Shown: positions 1 to 7,609 of the stretch, one piece after another
Layout of the letters: every line of letters starts with the position of its first letter
Position numbering within the stretch: position 1 is the stretch's first letter
From: Pseudomonas sp. PDM18
GTDB taxonomy: Bacteria; Pseudomonadota; Gammaproteobacteria; Pseudomonadales; Pseudomonadaceae
Reading direction: 5' to 3'
Assembly (NCBI RefSeq): GCF_014852585.1
Contig: NZ_JACVBX010000007.1
Location: 186,001 to 250,000 of the forward strand
DNA: 64,000 nt
The notes under the pieces: generated by a model
Seen by the model: only the letters and a program-made list of their open reading frames with translations
What the model was told of the DNA's origin: nothing
Databases searched by the model: none
Made by a program: the position numbers and the translations under genes

Positions 1-96
1 CCCCCCAACCAAGGTTCGGTGACCCGGACGGACGCGGGGTGACCGCACGGTGCGCTTTGCGCGACAATGCGCCATTGGTTTTTCTGGAGTGACGTG

Positions 97-336
97 ATGT
101 CCCAGCCTGTCGATGCGATTCTCGACGCCACCGGCCTGAACTGCCCCGAGCCGGTCATGATGCTGCACAACAAGGTGCGCGACCTGCCGGCCGGCGGCCT
201 GCTCAAGGTGATCGCCACCGACCCTTCCACCCGCCGCGACATCCCCAAGTTCTGCGTCTTCCTCGGCCACGAGCTGGTGGAGCAGCAGGAGGAGGCGGGG
301 ACCTACCTGTACTGGATTCGCAAGAAGGCGGAGTGA
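97..336 (+). CDS. tusA: TusA-like sulfur carrier protein
   Basis: A 79-residue cytoplasmic sulfur carrier. TusA-family proteins bind sulfur as a persulfide on the Cys of a CPxP motif and pass it to partners, classically in tRNA 2-thiouridine synthesis. The motif is visible as NCPEP with Cys16, followed by the short alpha/beta fold expected for the family. I chose the ATG at 97 because GGAG lies about 8 nt upstream and the family begins with such a short leader; an ATG at 67 would add ten atypical residues. It stands alone, convergent with the transporter genes that follow. The family assignment is firm; the exact sulfur pathway cannot be told from context. Confidence 0.9.
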   Translation: MSQPVDAILDATGLNCPEPVMMLHNKVRDLPAGGLLKVIATDPSTRRDIPKFCVFLGHELVEQQEEAGTYLYWIRKKAE

Positions 337-395
337 TCATTCCGCCGATGCTGGATTGCGCGAAGGAGCGGACTGGATACTCCTCTGCGAGGCAA

Positions 396-434
396 CCTTC
401 ACCTCAACCCTCTGGGAGAGGGTTTGGGTGAAGG
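396..434. terminator. Hairpin between convergent genes
   Basis: An imperfect inverted repeat: outer arms CCTTCACC/GGTGAAGG and inner arms AACCCTCT/AGAGGGTT around a GGG loop. It lies between tusA and the convergent permease gene, so it may end both transcripts. There is no T-run. The CCCTCTGGGAGAGGG core resembles the repeats at 7435-7579, so it may be a member of that dispersed repeat instead. Confidence 0.5.
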
Positions 435-465
435 TAATCAGCTGAGCCGAAATTCCAGATAGTCG

Positions 466-1281
466 TCAGCTGCCGACCGGGCGTGTGGCGATGTGCTGGG
501 CGATCATCCGCCCGACCAGCGCGATGAAGGTCAGGGCGATCAGCACCACCGAGATGGCCGCCACGGCCGGGTCGATGTTGTCGCGCAGGCCGGACCAGAT
601 CTGCCGGGGCAGGGTGTTCACCTCGGTACTGGTGACGAACAGGGTTACCGCGATCTCTTCCCAGGAGAGCGCAAAGCACAGCAGCGCCGTGCTCGCCACG
701 CCCAGCTTGAGGTTCGGCAGCACCACCATGAAGGTGGTCTGGCCCAGGCTCGCGCCCAGGTTGCGCGCCGCCAGTTCGATGCGCCGGTCCAGTTGGCTCA
801 GCGCCACCAGCATGGTCACCACGCCGTAGGGCACGACCATCACGATGTGCGCGATGGTCAGGCCGAACAGGGTGTCGTAGCCCAGGCCGGGGGCGAACTG
901 GCTGACCTTGGTTTCCATGAAGTACAGGACCATCGCCGAGATCATCGGCGGGATCGCCATGGGCAGCAGCACCAGGCCGATCAGCAGGGTCGCCAGGCGC
1001 GAGCGCAGGTACCAGATGCCGAGGCTGAAGCTCACCGCCAGCGCGGTCGCGATGATGCAGGTGGCGGTCGCGACGATCAGGCTCTGGCCGATGGCCGCGA
1101 GCCATTCGGGGCTGTCCAGCAGAGCCTGGTAGTGGCGCAGCGACCAGTTGCCGTTGGGCATCGACAAAAAGCGCTTGCTGGTGAAGGACACCGGGATCAC
1201 CGCCAGCAGCGGGAAGACCATGAAGATCATCGCCATGGTCGCCAGCAGGCGGCTGGGGGTTTTGGTTTCGTGTGCGTTCAT
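466..1281 (-). CDS. ABC transporter permease, PotC-like
   Basis: A 271-residue inner-membrane permease of the spermidine/putrescine type (MalFG-like fold), one half of the transmembrane channel. It has about six hydrophobic segments and a clear EAA loop near residues 172-200 (ELAARNLGAS...LPNLKLG), which docks on the ATPase. It is the last gene of a four-gene leftward set: ATPase, binding protein, permease, permease; the gap to the preceding permease is 10 nt. The substrate is probably an amine, given the PuuA/PuuB-like genes nearby, but the permease sequence alone does not fix it. Confidence 0.88.
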   Translation of the reverse strand: MNAHETKTPSRLLATMAMIFMVFPLLAVIPVSFTSKRFLSMPNGNWSLRHYQALLDSPEWLAAIGQSLIVATATCIIATALAVSFSLGIWYLRSRLATLLIGLVLLPMAIPPMISAMVLYFMETKVSQFAPGLGYDTLFGLTIAHIVMVVPYGVVTMLVALSQLDRRIELAARNLGASLGQTTFMVVLPNLKLGVASTALLCFALSWEEIAVTLFVTSTEVNTLPRQIWSGLRDNIDPAVAAISVVLIALTFIALVGRMIAQHIATRPVGS

Positions 1282-1291
1282 CGTTGAGTCC

Positions 1292-2128
1292 TCAACCGAC
1301 CAGCTTGTCGACGCGGGCCATGCGCAGCAGCGCCCAGATCATCCCGCTGACCAGCGTCAGCAGTACCACCGAGAGCGCCGCGCCCAGGCCCCAGTTGCTG
1401 GTCTGGAACATCTGCAGATAGACGTACTCGGCCACCATCACAGTCTGCCCGCCGCCGAGGATCGCCGGGGTGATGAAGAAGCCCAGGCAGAACACGAAGA
1501 CGATGATGAAGGCGCCGAGGATGCCGGGAATGGTCTGCGGCACGAAGATGCTCCAGAAGGTGCGCATCTGACCGGCGCCCAGGCCGCGCGCGGCCAGCAG
1601 CACGCGCGGGTCGAGGCGGCGCATGGTCGACACCAGGGGGAACAGCGCGAAGGGCACCATGAAATGCACCATGCCGATCACCACGCCCATTTCGTTCCGT
1701 GTGAGCTGCAACGGCTCGCTGGTGATGCCCAGATATTGCAGCCAGTCGTTGAGCAGGCCGTTGCTGCGCAGGGCGATCAGCCACCCGAAGGCACGCACCA
1801 GCACCGACAGCCAGAACGGGATGAACACGCAGATTTCCACCACGCGCTGCCAGAACGGCGGGCTGTAGACCCAGCAGTAAGCCATCAGGTAGGCGATCAG
1901 CAGGGAGATCACGCTGACCGTGGTGCACAAGCGGAAGGTTCGCCAGAGCACGTCGTGGATCGCCGGGTCCGTCATGATCCGCTGGTACTGCTCGATCCCC
2001 GGCTCCGGCAGGGTCACGCTCCAGCCGAGCACGCCGAGGAAGGGCAGTACGTAGAAGACGATCAGAACCACCGGCAGCGGCAGCAGCAGGGCGCCCAGCT
2101 TGAGCCGCGAGGGGGCGTTATCGGCCAT
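1292..2128 (-). CDS. ABC transporter permease, PotB-like
   Basis: A 278-residue permease partner of the gene at 466-1281. It has an N-terminal membrane segment after a short basic leader, several further hydrophobic segments, and an EAA-type loop (LLAARGLGAG...VPQTIPGI). It follows the binding-protein gene by 15 nt and precedes the second permease by 10 nt, so translation is probably coupled. Heterodimeric PotB/PotC-type permeases are the rule in this transporter family. Confidence 0.88.
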   Translation of the reverse strand: MADNAPSRLKLGALLLPLPVVLIVFYVLPFLGVLGWSVTLPEPGIEQYQRIMTDPAIHDVLWRTFRLCTTVSVISLLIAYLMAYCWVYSPPFWQRVVEICVFIPFWLSVLVRAFGWLIALRSNGLLNDWLQYLGITSEPLQLTRNEMGVVIGMVHFMVPFALFPLVSTMRRLDPRVLLAARGLGAGQMRTFWSIFVPQTIPGILGAFIIVFVFCLGFFITPAILGGGQTVMVAEYVYLQMFQTSNWGLGAALSVVLLTLVSGMIWALLRMARVDKLVG

Positions 2129-2143
2129 GACCTGCGCTCCGTG

Positions 2144-3259
2144 TCACTTGGAAATGTGGGTCAGGTACTGCTCCAGGGTTGCCCCATAGTGGTCGGTGTA
2201 CCACTCGTGGCTGAGCATTACCTGCTTGGGCAGGTTTGCAGGATCGGTGCAGTTCAGGTGCTTGCGGTCGTCCGGGATCAGCGCAGCGGCGGCGGGGTTG
2301 GCAGGGCCATTGCCGAACATCTTGAAAAGCTCCACCTGGGTCTGCGGGTCCTGGGCGTAGGCGATGAACTTCATGGCCGCCTCGGTGCCGGCCGGGTTGC
2401 CCTTGAGCACGCCCCAGTTGCTGCAACCCAGCAGGGCGTTGTCGAAGGTCCATTTGATGCGGCCTTCACTGTCGTCGGTGATTACTTGGGCGCGGGTGTT
2501 CCAGATGGCGCCCATGGACACTTCACCCTCGATCAGCAGTTGCTGGGTCTCTGCGCCCGAGCCCCAGAAAGACAGGATATGGGGCTTGAGCTCATCGATC
2601 TTCTTCAGAGCACGCGGCACGTCCAGCGGGTAGAGCTTGTCGGGCGTCACACCGTCGGCCAGCAGCGCAGCCTCGAGCATGCCGTTCATCCACTTGTAGA
2701 GCGTGCGCTTGCCGGGGAAGGTCTTCACGTCCCAGAAGTCGGCCCAGGTCTTGGGCGCCTTGTCGCCGAAGCGTTCGCTGTCGTAGGCGATCACGTAGCT
2801 GAGCATGTAGTCGGCGATGCCGTATTCATAGGCGAAGCCCGGCAGGACCTTATCCTTCGAGACGACGTTGTAGTCGATGGGCTGGACCAGCCCTTCCTTG
2901 CCCAGGATCTGCAGCACCGAGCTTTCCGCGTCGACTACGTCCCAGCTCACCCGGCCGCTGGACAGCTGGGTGCGGATAGCGCCTTCGGTCGGGCCGCTAC
3001 CGTCGATCTTGGTGGCGATGCCGGTGGCCTTGGAGAAGCCCTCGGTCCAGGCCTTGCCGAACGCCTTGATGGCGTCGCCGCCCCAGTTCACCACCACCAG
3101 CGGCTTGTCGCCGGCGGCGAAGCTCACGCCGTTGCGCAGCGCCAGCGGCAGGGCGGCCATCAGGCCCATGCCCTTGAGGAAGGTACGGCGGTCGATCTGT
3201 CCGCGACGGGTCTTTTCGATGAGGACTTCGATGCAGTCTTGCTGGTGCGGATTGAACAT
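2144..3259 (-). CDS. Periplasmic substrate-binding protein, PotD/SpuD-like, Tat-type signal
   Basis: A 371-residue extracellular solute-binding protein that would deliver an amine-type ligand to the permeases. The N-terminus is long and carries a twin-arginine motif (DRRTFLKG, around Arg24-Arg25) before a hydrophobic stretch ending near SFAAG, so export of the folded protein by Tat is likely. The body shows the type-1 periplasmic binding pattern (VVVNWGGDAIKAF; later GSGAETQQLLIEGEV and MGAIWNTRA). It is the second gene of the operon. Polyamine, opine or another amine are all possible ligands; binding-site residues were not compared. Confidence 0.87.
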   Translation of the reverse strand: MFNPHQQDCIEVLIEKTRRGQIDRRTFLKGMGLMAALPLALRNGVSFAAGDKPLVVVNWGGDAIKAFGKAWTEGFSKATGIATKIDGSGPTEGAIRTQLSSGRVSWDVVDAESSVLQILGKEGLVQPIDYNVVSKDKVLPGFAYEYGIADYMLSYVIAYDSERFGDKAPKTWADFWDVKTFPGKRTLYKWMNGMLEAALLADGVTPDKLYPLDVPRALKKIDELKPHILSFWGSGAETQQLLIEGEVSMGAIWNTRAQVITDDSEGRIKWTFDNALLGCSNWGVLKGNPAGTEAAMKFIAYAQDPQTQVELFKMFGNGPANPAAAALIPDDRKHLNCTDPANLPKQVMLSHEWYTDHYGATLEQYLTHISK

Positions 3260-3315
3260 GGAGGCGGCTCCCGATCAGGTGGGATGGCAAATAAGGGACG
3301 AACACGTTCGGCGAC

Positions 3316-4401
3316 TCAGGCGATCAGCAGGCTTTTCTCGATGGGCCAGCTCAGCCAGACCTTGGCGCCCTGTTCCAGGCGCGAGGCCTGGTGGTCGGCA
3401 TGCACGGCCAGGCTCATCGGTTGCTTGCCCTCGCTGCCGGCACCCAGGCAAAGCTCGGTGCTGGCGCCCTGGTAGGTCTTGGCGGTGAGCACCGCCTGCA
3501 CCACGTTGTGGCCGTTCACCTGCGGCGGCACGCTATGCAGCTGCATGTGTTCCGGACGCACGGCCAGCAGCGGTGCTTCGGCCTGCACGGCCGGCGAGTA
3601 GCCGGCGCGCAGCTCGGCCTCGCCGAAGCGTCCGCAGGCCAGCTCGCCGGTGCGGCCCACCTGGCTCAGCGGGAACAGGTTCATCTTGCCGAGGAACTCG
3701 GCGACGAAGCGGTTGCTGGGCTGGTTGTAGATGGTCTGCGGGTCGTCGACCTGGGCCAGTTGGCCGCGGTTGAAGATGGCGATGCGGGTGGACAGGGCGA
3801 GGGCTTCGTTCTGGTCGTGGGTGACGAAGACGAAGGTGGTGCCGACCTGGCGGTGGATGCGCTGCAGTTCGGCCTGCAGCTGCTCGCGCAGGTTCTTGTC
3901 CAGTGCCGAAAGGGGTTCGTCGAGCAGCAGCATGTCTGGCTCGAACACCAGCGCCCGGGCGATGGCCACGCGTTGCTGCTGGCCGCCGGAAAGCTCGCCG
4001 GGGCGCTTGCCCAGGTGCTCGCCGAGGCCGACCACGTCGAGCATGTGGCGCACGCGGCGGTTGCGCTCCTCGGCCTTCACGCCACGGATCTTTAGCGGGA
4101 AGGCGACGTTGTCCTCGATGCTCATGTGCGGGAACAGGGCGTAGCCCTGGAACACCATGCCGAAGTTGCGCTTCTCGGCGGGGCGTCGGGTGATGTCGGC
4201 GCCGCCTTCTTCGAGCTTGCCGCGGGACGGGTCCTGGAAGCCGGCGAGGATCATCAGGAAGGTGGTCTTGCCGGAGCCCGAAGGCCCGAGGAGGGTGAGG
4301 AACTCGCCCTGCTGGATGTCGATGGACACGTTGTCCAGCGCGTTGAAACTGCCGTAGCTCTTACCGATGCCGATGGCACGTAGTTGGGGCTGTCGCTCCA
4401 C
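3316..4401 (-). CDS. ABC transporter ATP-binding protein, PotA-like
   Basis: A 361-residue ATPase that powers the transporter encoded just downstream. Visible motifs are Walker A GPSGSGKTT (about residues 39-47), the signature LSGGQQQR, Walker B LLLDEPLSALD and the switch histidine in FVTHDQNEAL. The C-terminal third (from about residue 240) is a TOBE-like domain (LLAVRPEHMQL), as in PotA and other MalK-type ATPases. It is the first gene of the operon. The 139-nt gap on its 5' side, towards the LysR gene, presumably holds the promoter. Confidence 0.9.
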   Translation of the reverse strand: MERQPQLRAIGIGKSYGSFNALDNVSIDIQQGEFLTLLGPSGSGKTTFLMILAGFQDPSRGKLEEGGADITRRPAEKRNFGMVFQGYALFPHMSIEDNVAFPLKIRGVKAEERNRRVRHMLDVVGLGEHLGKRPGELSGGQQQRVAIARALVFEPDMLLLDEPLSALDKNLREQLQAELQRIHRQVGTTFVFVTHDQNEALALSTRIAIFNRGQLAQVDDPQTIYNQPSNRFVAEFLGKMNLFPLSQVGRTGELACGRFGEAELRAGYSPAVQAEAPLLAVRPEHMQLHSVPPQVNGHNVVQAVLTAKTYQGASTELCLGAGSEGKQPMSLAVHADHQASRLEQGAKVWLSWPIEKSLLIA

Positions 4402-4435
4402 TGCATTTACCTCGATTTCTTGTTCTTGTTCGAGC

Positions 4436-4478
4436 GGCCGCCGGGTGAGGATCGGGTAAAGATCGGCGGCCTTTTTTT
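4436..4478 (+). terminator. Strong hairpin with T7 run, opposite to flanking genes
   Basis: GGCCGCCG (4436-4443) pairs with CGGCGGCC (4464-4471), followed by seven T on the plus strand. As a plus-strand terminator it would stop antisense transcription; no plus-strand gene ends here. On the minus strand it lies in the untranslated leader or promoter region of the ABC operon. Confidence 0.4.
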
Positions 4479-4540
4479 AATGCAGTATTGTTAAATCTCT
4501 CTCCGCATCAATCGCGTTTTTTCGCCCTCATTGTTCGAAA

Positions 4541-5464
4541 TCATTCACCTATCACCGCGCTGCGGCCGCTGTGGCGGAACTGCTCGGACATCCGCAGCTC
4601 GGCCTTCATCCAGGCCTTGAAGGCCCGCACGTCGGGGCGTTCGGACTTGGCAGGATCGGTGACGAAGTAGTAGCGGTTGGGCGGTTCGATGGCGACGTTG
4701 AACAACCGCACCAGCTGCCCCTTGGCCATGGCGTCGCCGCTGACCAGCGCATCGCCCATGGCCACGCCTTGCCCGGCGATGGCCGCCGACTGCACCAGGT
4801 GCGCATCGGAGAAGACGATGCCGTTGCGCACGTTGAGGTTCTTCACCCCGGCGGCGGCGGTCCACAGCAGCCAGTCGGAGTGATCGACCATGTGCAGGAA
4901 GGGCAGGCTGGCGAGGTCTTCCGGCGAATCGAGGCCGCCGACGGAGTTGATCAGCGACGGGCTGCACACGGGAAAGGTGTCCAGGGTGGCGATCAGGTCG
5001 ACGTGCAGGTCGGTCCAGTCGCCCACGCCGTAGGCGATGAACAGGTCGACGTCGCGGTCGCTGACGTCGTCGGGCACCCGCGGCGAGACCAGGTTCAGCT
5101 CCACCTGCGGGTGGGCGCGCTGGAACTTGCCGATCTGGTGGCACAGCCAGTAGGTGGCGAATCCGGGCGTGCAGCTCACGCACAGGCGGCCGGAGACTTC
5201 CTCGGCATTGGCGAAGCGCCGCGCCTCGTTGAGGATCGCCAGGGCGCGCTGAGTTTCGCGGGCGAAGCATTCGCCGTGGTAGGTCAGCGCTATGCCGCGG
5301 CCGACCCGCTCGGTGAGCGGGATGCCCAAGCAGTCTTCCAGGCTGTGCAGCTGGTGGCTGACGGCGCTGCGGGTCAGGCTCAGCTCGCTGGCCGCGCCGG
5401 ACAGGCTGCCCAGGCGGGCGACGGCGTCCAGCACGCGCAGGGCGGTCATCGAGGGAAAACGCAT
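4541..5464 (-). CDS. LysR-family regulator, GcvA-like
   Basis: A 307-residue transcription factor. Residues 1-60 form the LysR winged helix-turn-helix (MTALRVLDAVARLGSLSGAA, then RSAVSHQLHSLEDCLG), and the rest is a periplasmic-binding-like effector domain. The opening and helix pattern are those of the GcvA subgroup. It is encoded on the same strand as, and upstream of, the ABC operon, and lies between the transporter and the oxidoreductase/ligase genes, so it is the natural candidate for their control. That link is inferred from position only. Confidence 0.88.
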   Translation of the reverse strand: MRFPSMTALRVLDAVARLGSLSGAASELSLTRSAVSHQLHSLEDCLGIPLTERVGRGIALTYHGECFARETQRALAILNEARRFANAEEVSGRLCVSCTPGFATYWLCHQIGKFQRAHPQVELNLVSPRVPDDVSDRDVDLFIAYGVGDWTDLHVDLIATLDTFPVCSPSLINSVGGLDSPEDLASLPFLHMVDHSDWLLWTAAAGVKNLNVRNGIVFSDAHLVQSAAIAGQGVAMGDALVSGDAMAKGQLVRLFNVAIEPPNRYYFVTDPAKSERPDVRAFKAWMKAELRMSEQFRHSGRSAVIGE

Positions 5465-6093
5465 GGCTCACTCCAATTTCGAAGTGGAGCCTTTATCCCT
5501 GAGCGGGGCGGTGGTGTCGAGTGGCTGCGGGTACGGGCGCAGAGGGTGGGTGTTTCGGGGCGTTGCGCTCGGCGCCTGCAGCGGGTGCCCCGTTGCGACA
5601 GATGCTTCCCTGTAGCAGTGGGCCATGCCCGCGATCCGTCGGCAGGGCCGGCGTTTGACCTTTGCTCCGGTGCTGCAGGTGTGTTGCTTCGGCCTGGGTA
5701 TTTCCGCGCCGCTTTGGTGTGCGCCCGGCCTTCCTGTTTTGCCCCCTCGGGCGAGTCCCTTTTGGCAAACGTCGGATAGCCGCCCTCCCAAAAGGAACCA
5801 AAAGGTCTTGCCCTGGACATCCGGTTTTTCGCTTGGGCGAAAAAAACCCTCTTTGAAGCGCATTTTCAGGGGCACTCGCTGACGGGCCATCCCTGGCCGG
5901 ACAGCGCTCTCGCGACATCCATGTCGCTCAACCCCTGAAACTCTGATTCGACGAGGCCTCCTGAACGGGGCATTCGGAGTGCGCGGATGTTTCTCTGGAA
6001 GCTATCTGAGAGCGAGGGGCGAAAAGCGGATGTGGGGGCGAGCTTGCTCGCGAACCGCCCAACGCCAGTGTTTCCGTGCAAGAGCGCCGGTTG
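5465..6093. other. 629-bp intergenic region with repeat-like sequence
   Basis: No convincing gene. The 5690-5890 stretch has long overlapping open frames on both strands, and phrases such as CCCTTTTGGCAAACG and GGAACCAAAAGG resemble a dispersed Pseudomonas intergenic repeat that is often mis-called as small proteins; this is from memory and untested here. A REP-like element follows at 6031-6056. The promoter of the LysR gene at 4541-5464 should lie at the left end. Confidence 0.5.
6031..6056. repeat. REP-like element
   Basis: GGGGGCGAGCTTGCTCGCGAA, with an imperfect internal palindrome (GCGAGCTTGCTCGC). It matches the form of the common Pseudomonas REP (GTAGGAGCGAGCTTGCTCGC). It lies 3' of the oxidoreductase gene, a usual place for such elements. 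Confidence 0.65.
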
Positions 6094-7407
6094 TCAGCGC
6101 AGCTTCTCCATCATCTGGTAGTACCACATGCCCGCGGCCAGCATCGGGTTGCCGAACACGTCGCCCATGGGCACGCGGATGTGCTTGCACTGGGCGAAGG
6201 TGTCGAATTTCTCCAGGTCGCCGGTCATTGCCGTGGCCATGATCTCGCCCATGATGTGGGTGGTCGCCACGCCGTGGCCGGAGTAGCCCTGGCAGTACCA
6301 GACGTTCTCCGAAAGCTTGCCCAGCTGCGGGATGCGGTTCATCACGATGCCCATGGCGCAGCTCCACTGGAACTCGATGTCCACGCCCTTGAGTGCCGGG
6401 AAGGTGCGTTCGATGCACGGGCGGAGCTCGCCGGCGATGTCGCGCGAGTCACGGCCGGAATAGTTGGCGCCGCCGCCGAACAGCAGGCGGCCGTCGCCGG
6501 TCATTCGGTAGTAGTCGAGCACGAAGCGGCAGTCGTAGACCGCCAGGTCCTGCGGGTTGATGCGCTTGGCCAGCTCGCCCAGCGGCTTGGTGGTGACGAT
6601 GCCGCCCATGGCCGGGAAGATCATGCCCTTTAGCTGCTTGCGCTCCAGCTTGTGGTAGACGTCGCCGGCCAGCATCACCTGGGCGGCATTGATCCGCCCG
6701 CTCGAGGTGACCACCGCCGGACGCGGGCCGTGGATGATATCCAGCACTTCGGAGTGCTCGAAGATCAGCGCGCCCAGGCTGGCGGCTGCCTTGGCTTCGC
6801 CGATGCACAGGTTGAGCGGGTGCAGGTGCATGTTGCGGGTGTTCTTGATGGCACCGCAGTAGAGGTCGCTCTCCAGGTGTGCGCGCACGCCGGCGCCGTC
6901 CAGCAGGCTGATCTCGTCGCCCATGCCGCGACGCTTGGCGTCATCGAAGGTGGCCTTCAGTTCGTCCATGTGCGACTGCTTCATCGCCGCGTGCAGGTGG
7001 CCGAACTTCAGATCGCACTGGATGCCGTACTTCTCCACGCGGCTCTTGATGATCTCATGGCCCCGCCAGCGCAGGTGCCAGATGAAATCGTCGACGTCGT
7101 CGCCCAGCCATTGGCGCATCTGCTTCTCCATGGCGGAGTCGCCCGAGAGGCTGCCGGTGACCTGCCCGCCGTTGCGCCCGCTGGCGCCCCAGCCGACCTT
7201 GTTGGTCTCGACGATGGCGACCTTGTAGCCGCGCTCGGCCAGCTCCACGGCGGTGGCGACGCCGGTGAAGCCGCCGCCGATGATAGCGATGTCCACGTTC
7301 ACCTCGCCTTGCAGCGTGGGGTAGCTGGTCTCTTCGTTGAGGCTCGCGGAGTAGTAGGACTTCGCGCGCTCGGGGGCGGGAGTGGCGGGGTTCAGTGCAG
7401 CGTTCAT
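6094..7407 (-). CDS. FAD-dependent oxidoreductase, gamma-glutamylputrescine oxidase-like
   Basis: A 437-residue flavoprotein of the DAO/PuuB family. The FAD dinucleotide motif is at about residues 39-60 (DIAIIGGGFTGVATAVELA), followed by GWGASGRNGGQ, which is typical of PuuB/PauB and related amine oxidases. PuuB oxidises gamma-glutamylputrescine to the aldehyde. It sits downstream of a glutamine-synthetase-like ligase on the same strand, the expected partner in the gamma-glutamyl route, and beside an amine ABC transporter. The substrate could instead be another gamma-glutamylated mono- or polyamine; Pseudomonas carries several PauA/PauB sets. Confidence 0.82.
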   Translation of the reverse strand: MNAALNPATPAPERAKSYYSASLNEETSYPTLQGEVNVDIAIIGGGFTGVATAVELAERGYKVAIVETNKVGWGASGRNGGQVTGSLSGDSAMEKQMRQWLGDDVDDFIWHLRWRGHEIIKSRVEKYGIQCDLKFGHLHAAMKQSHMDELKATFDDAKRRGMGDEISLLDGAGVRAHLESDLYCGAIKNTRNMHLHPLNLCIGEAKAAASLGALIFEHSEVLDIIHGPRPAVVTSSGRINAAQVMLAGDVYHKLERKQLKGMIFPAMGGIVTTKPLGELAKRINPQDLAVYDCRFVLDYYRMTGDGRLLFGGGANYSGRDSRDIAGELRPCIERTFPALKGVDIEFQWSCAMGIVMNRIPQLGKLSENVWYCQGYSGHGVATTHIMGEIMATAMTGDLEKFDTFAQCKHIRVPMGDVFGNPMLAAGMWYYQMMEKLR

Positions 7408-7434
7408 TTCGGTGTTCCTGTTGTTGTTCGTTTT

Positions 7435-7470
7435 CCCTCACCCTAGCCCTCTCCCAGAGGGAGAGGGGAC
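7435..7470. repeat. Dispersed palindromic repeat, left copy
   Basis: CCCTCACCCTAGCCCTCTCC with the continuation AGAGGGAGAGGGGAC. It forms an inverted pair with the copy at 7543-7579, in the gap between the oxidoreductase and ligase genes. The core CCCTCTCCCAGAGGGAGAGGG can itself fold into a hairpin. Confidence 0.6.
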
Positions 7471-7542
7471 AGTTTGGTGCGGGTTGTAAATTCGGTTTTG
7501 CCGGGTGTATCAGTGCGCGGAAAGCTCATCTCGGCACAGTCG

Positions 7543-7579
7543 GCACCCTCTCCCCCTGGGAGAGGGCTGGGGTGAGGGG
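7543..7579. repeat. Dispersed palindromic repeat, right copy (inverted)
   Basis: The inverse of the element at 7435-7470 (GAGAGGGCTGGGGTGAGGGG at its right end). The pair could fold as one large stem in the ligase-oxidoreductase transcript, acting as a terminator, a processing site or a passive repeat. Confidence 0.6.
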
Positions 7580-7609
7580 CTCGTGAGTCCACGACTCAAC
7601 AGAGCGCCC

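Noticed and set aside
1148-3475. A long plus-strand frame across the ABC transporter genes
   Set aside because: Its translation is rich in Gln, His and Arg with no domain, while the minus strand carries clear permease and binding-protein families.
5446-5918. Several overlapping small proteins in the gap after the LysR gene
   Set aside because: Different frames are open over the same bases with unrelated Arg/Pro-rich products, as expected for a repeat and not for genes.
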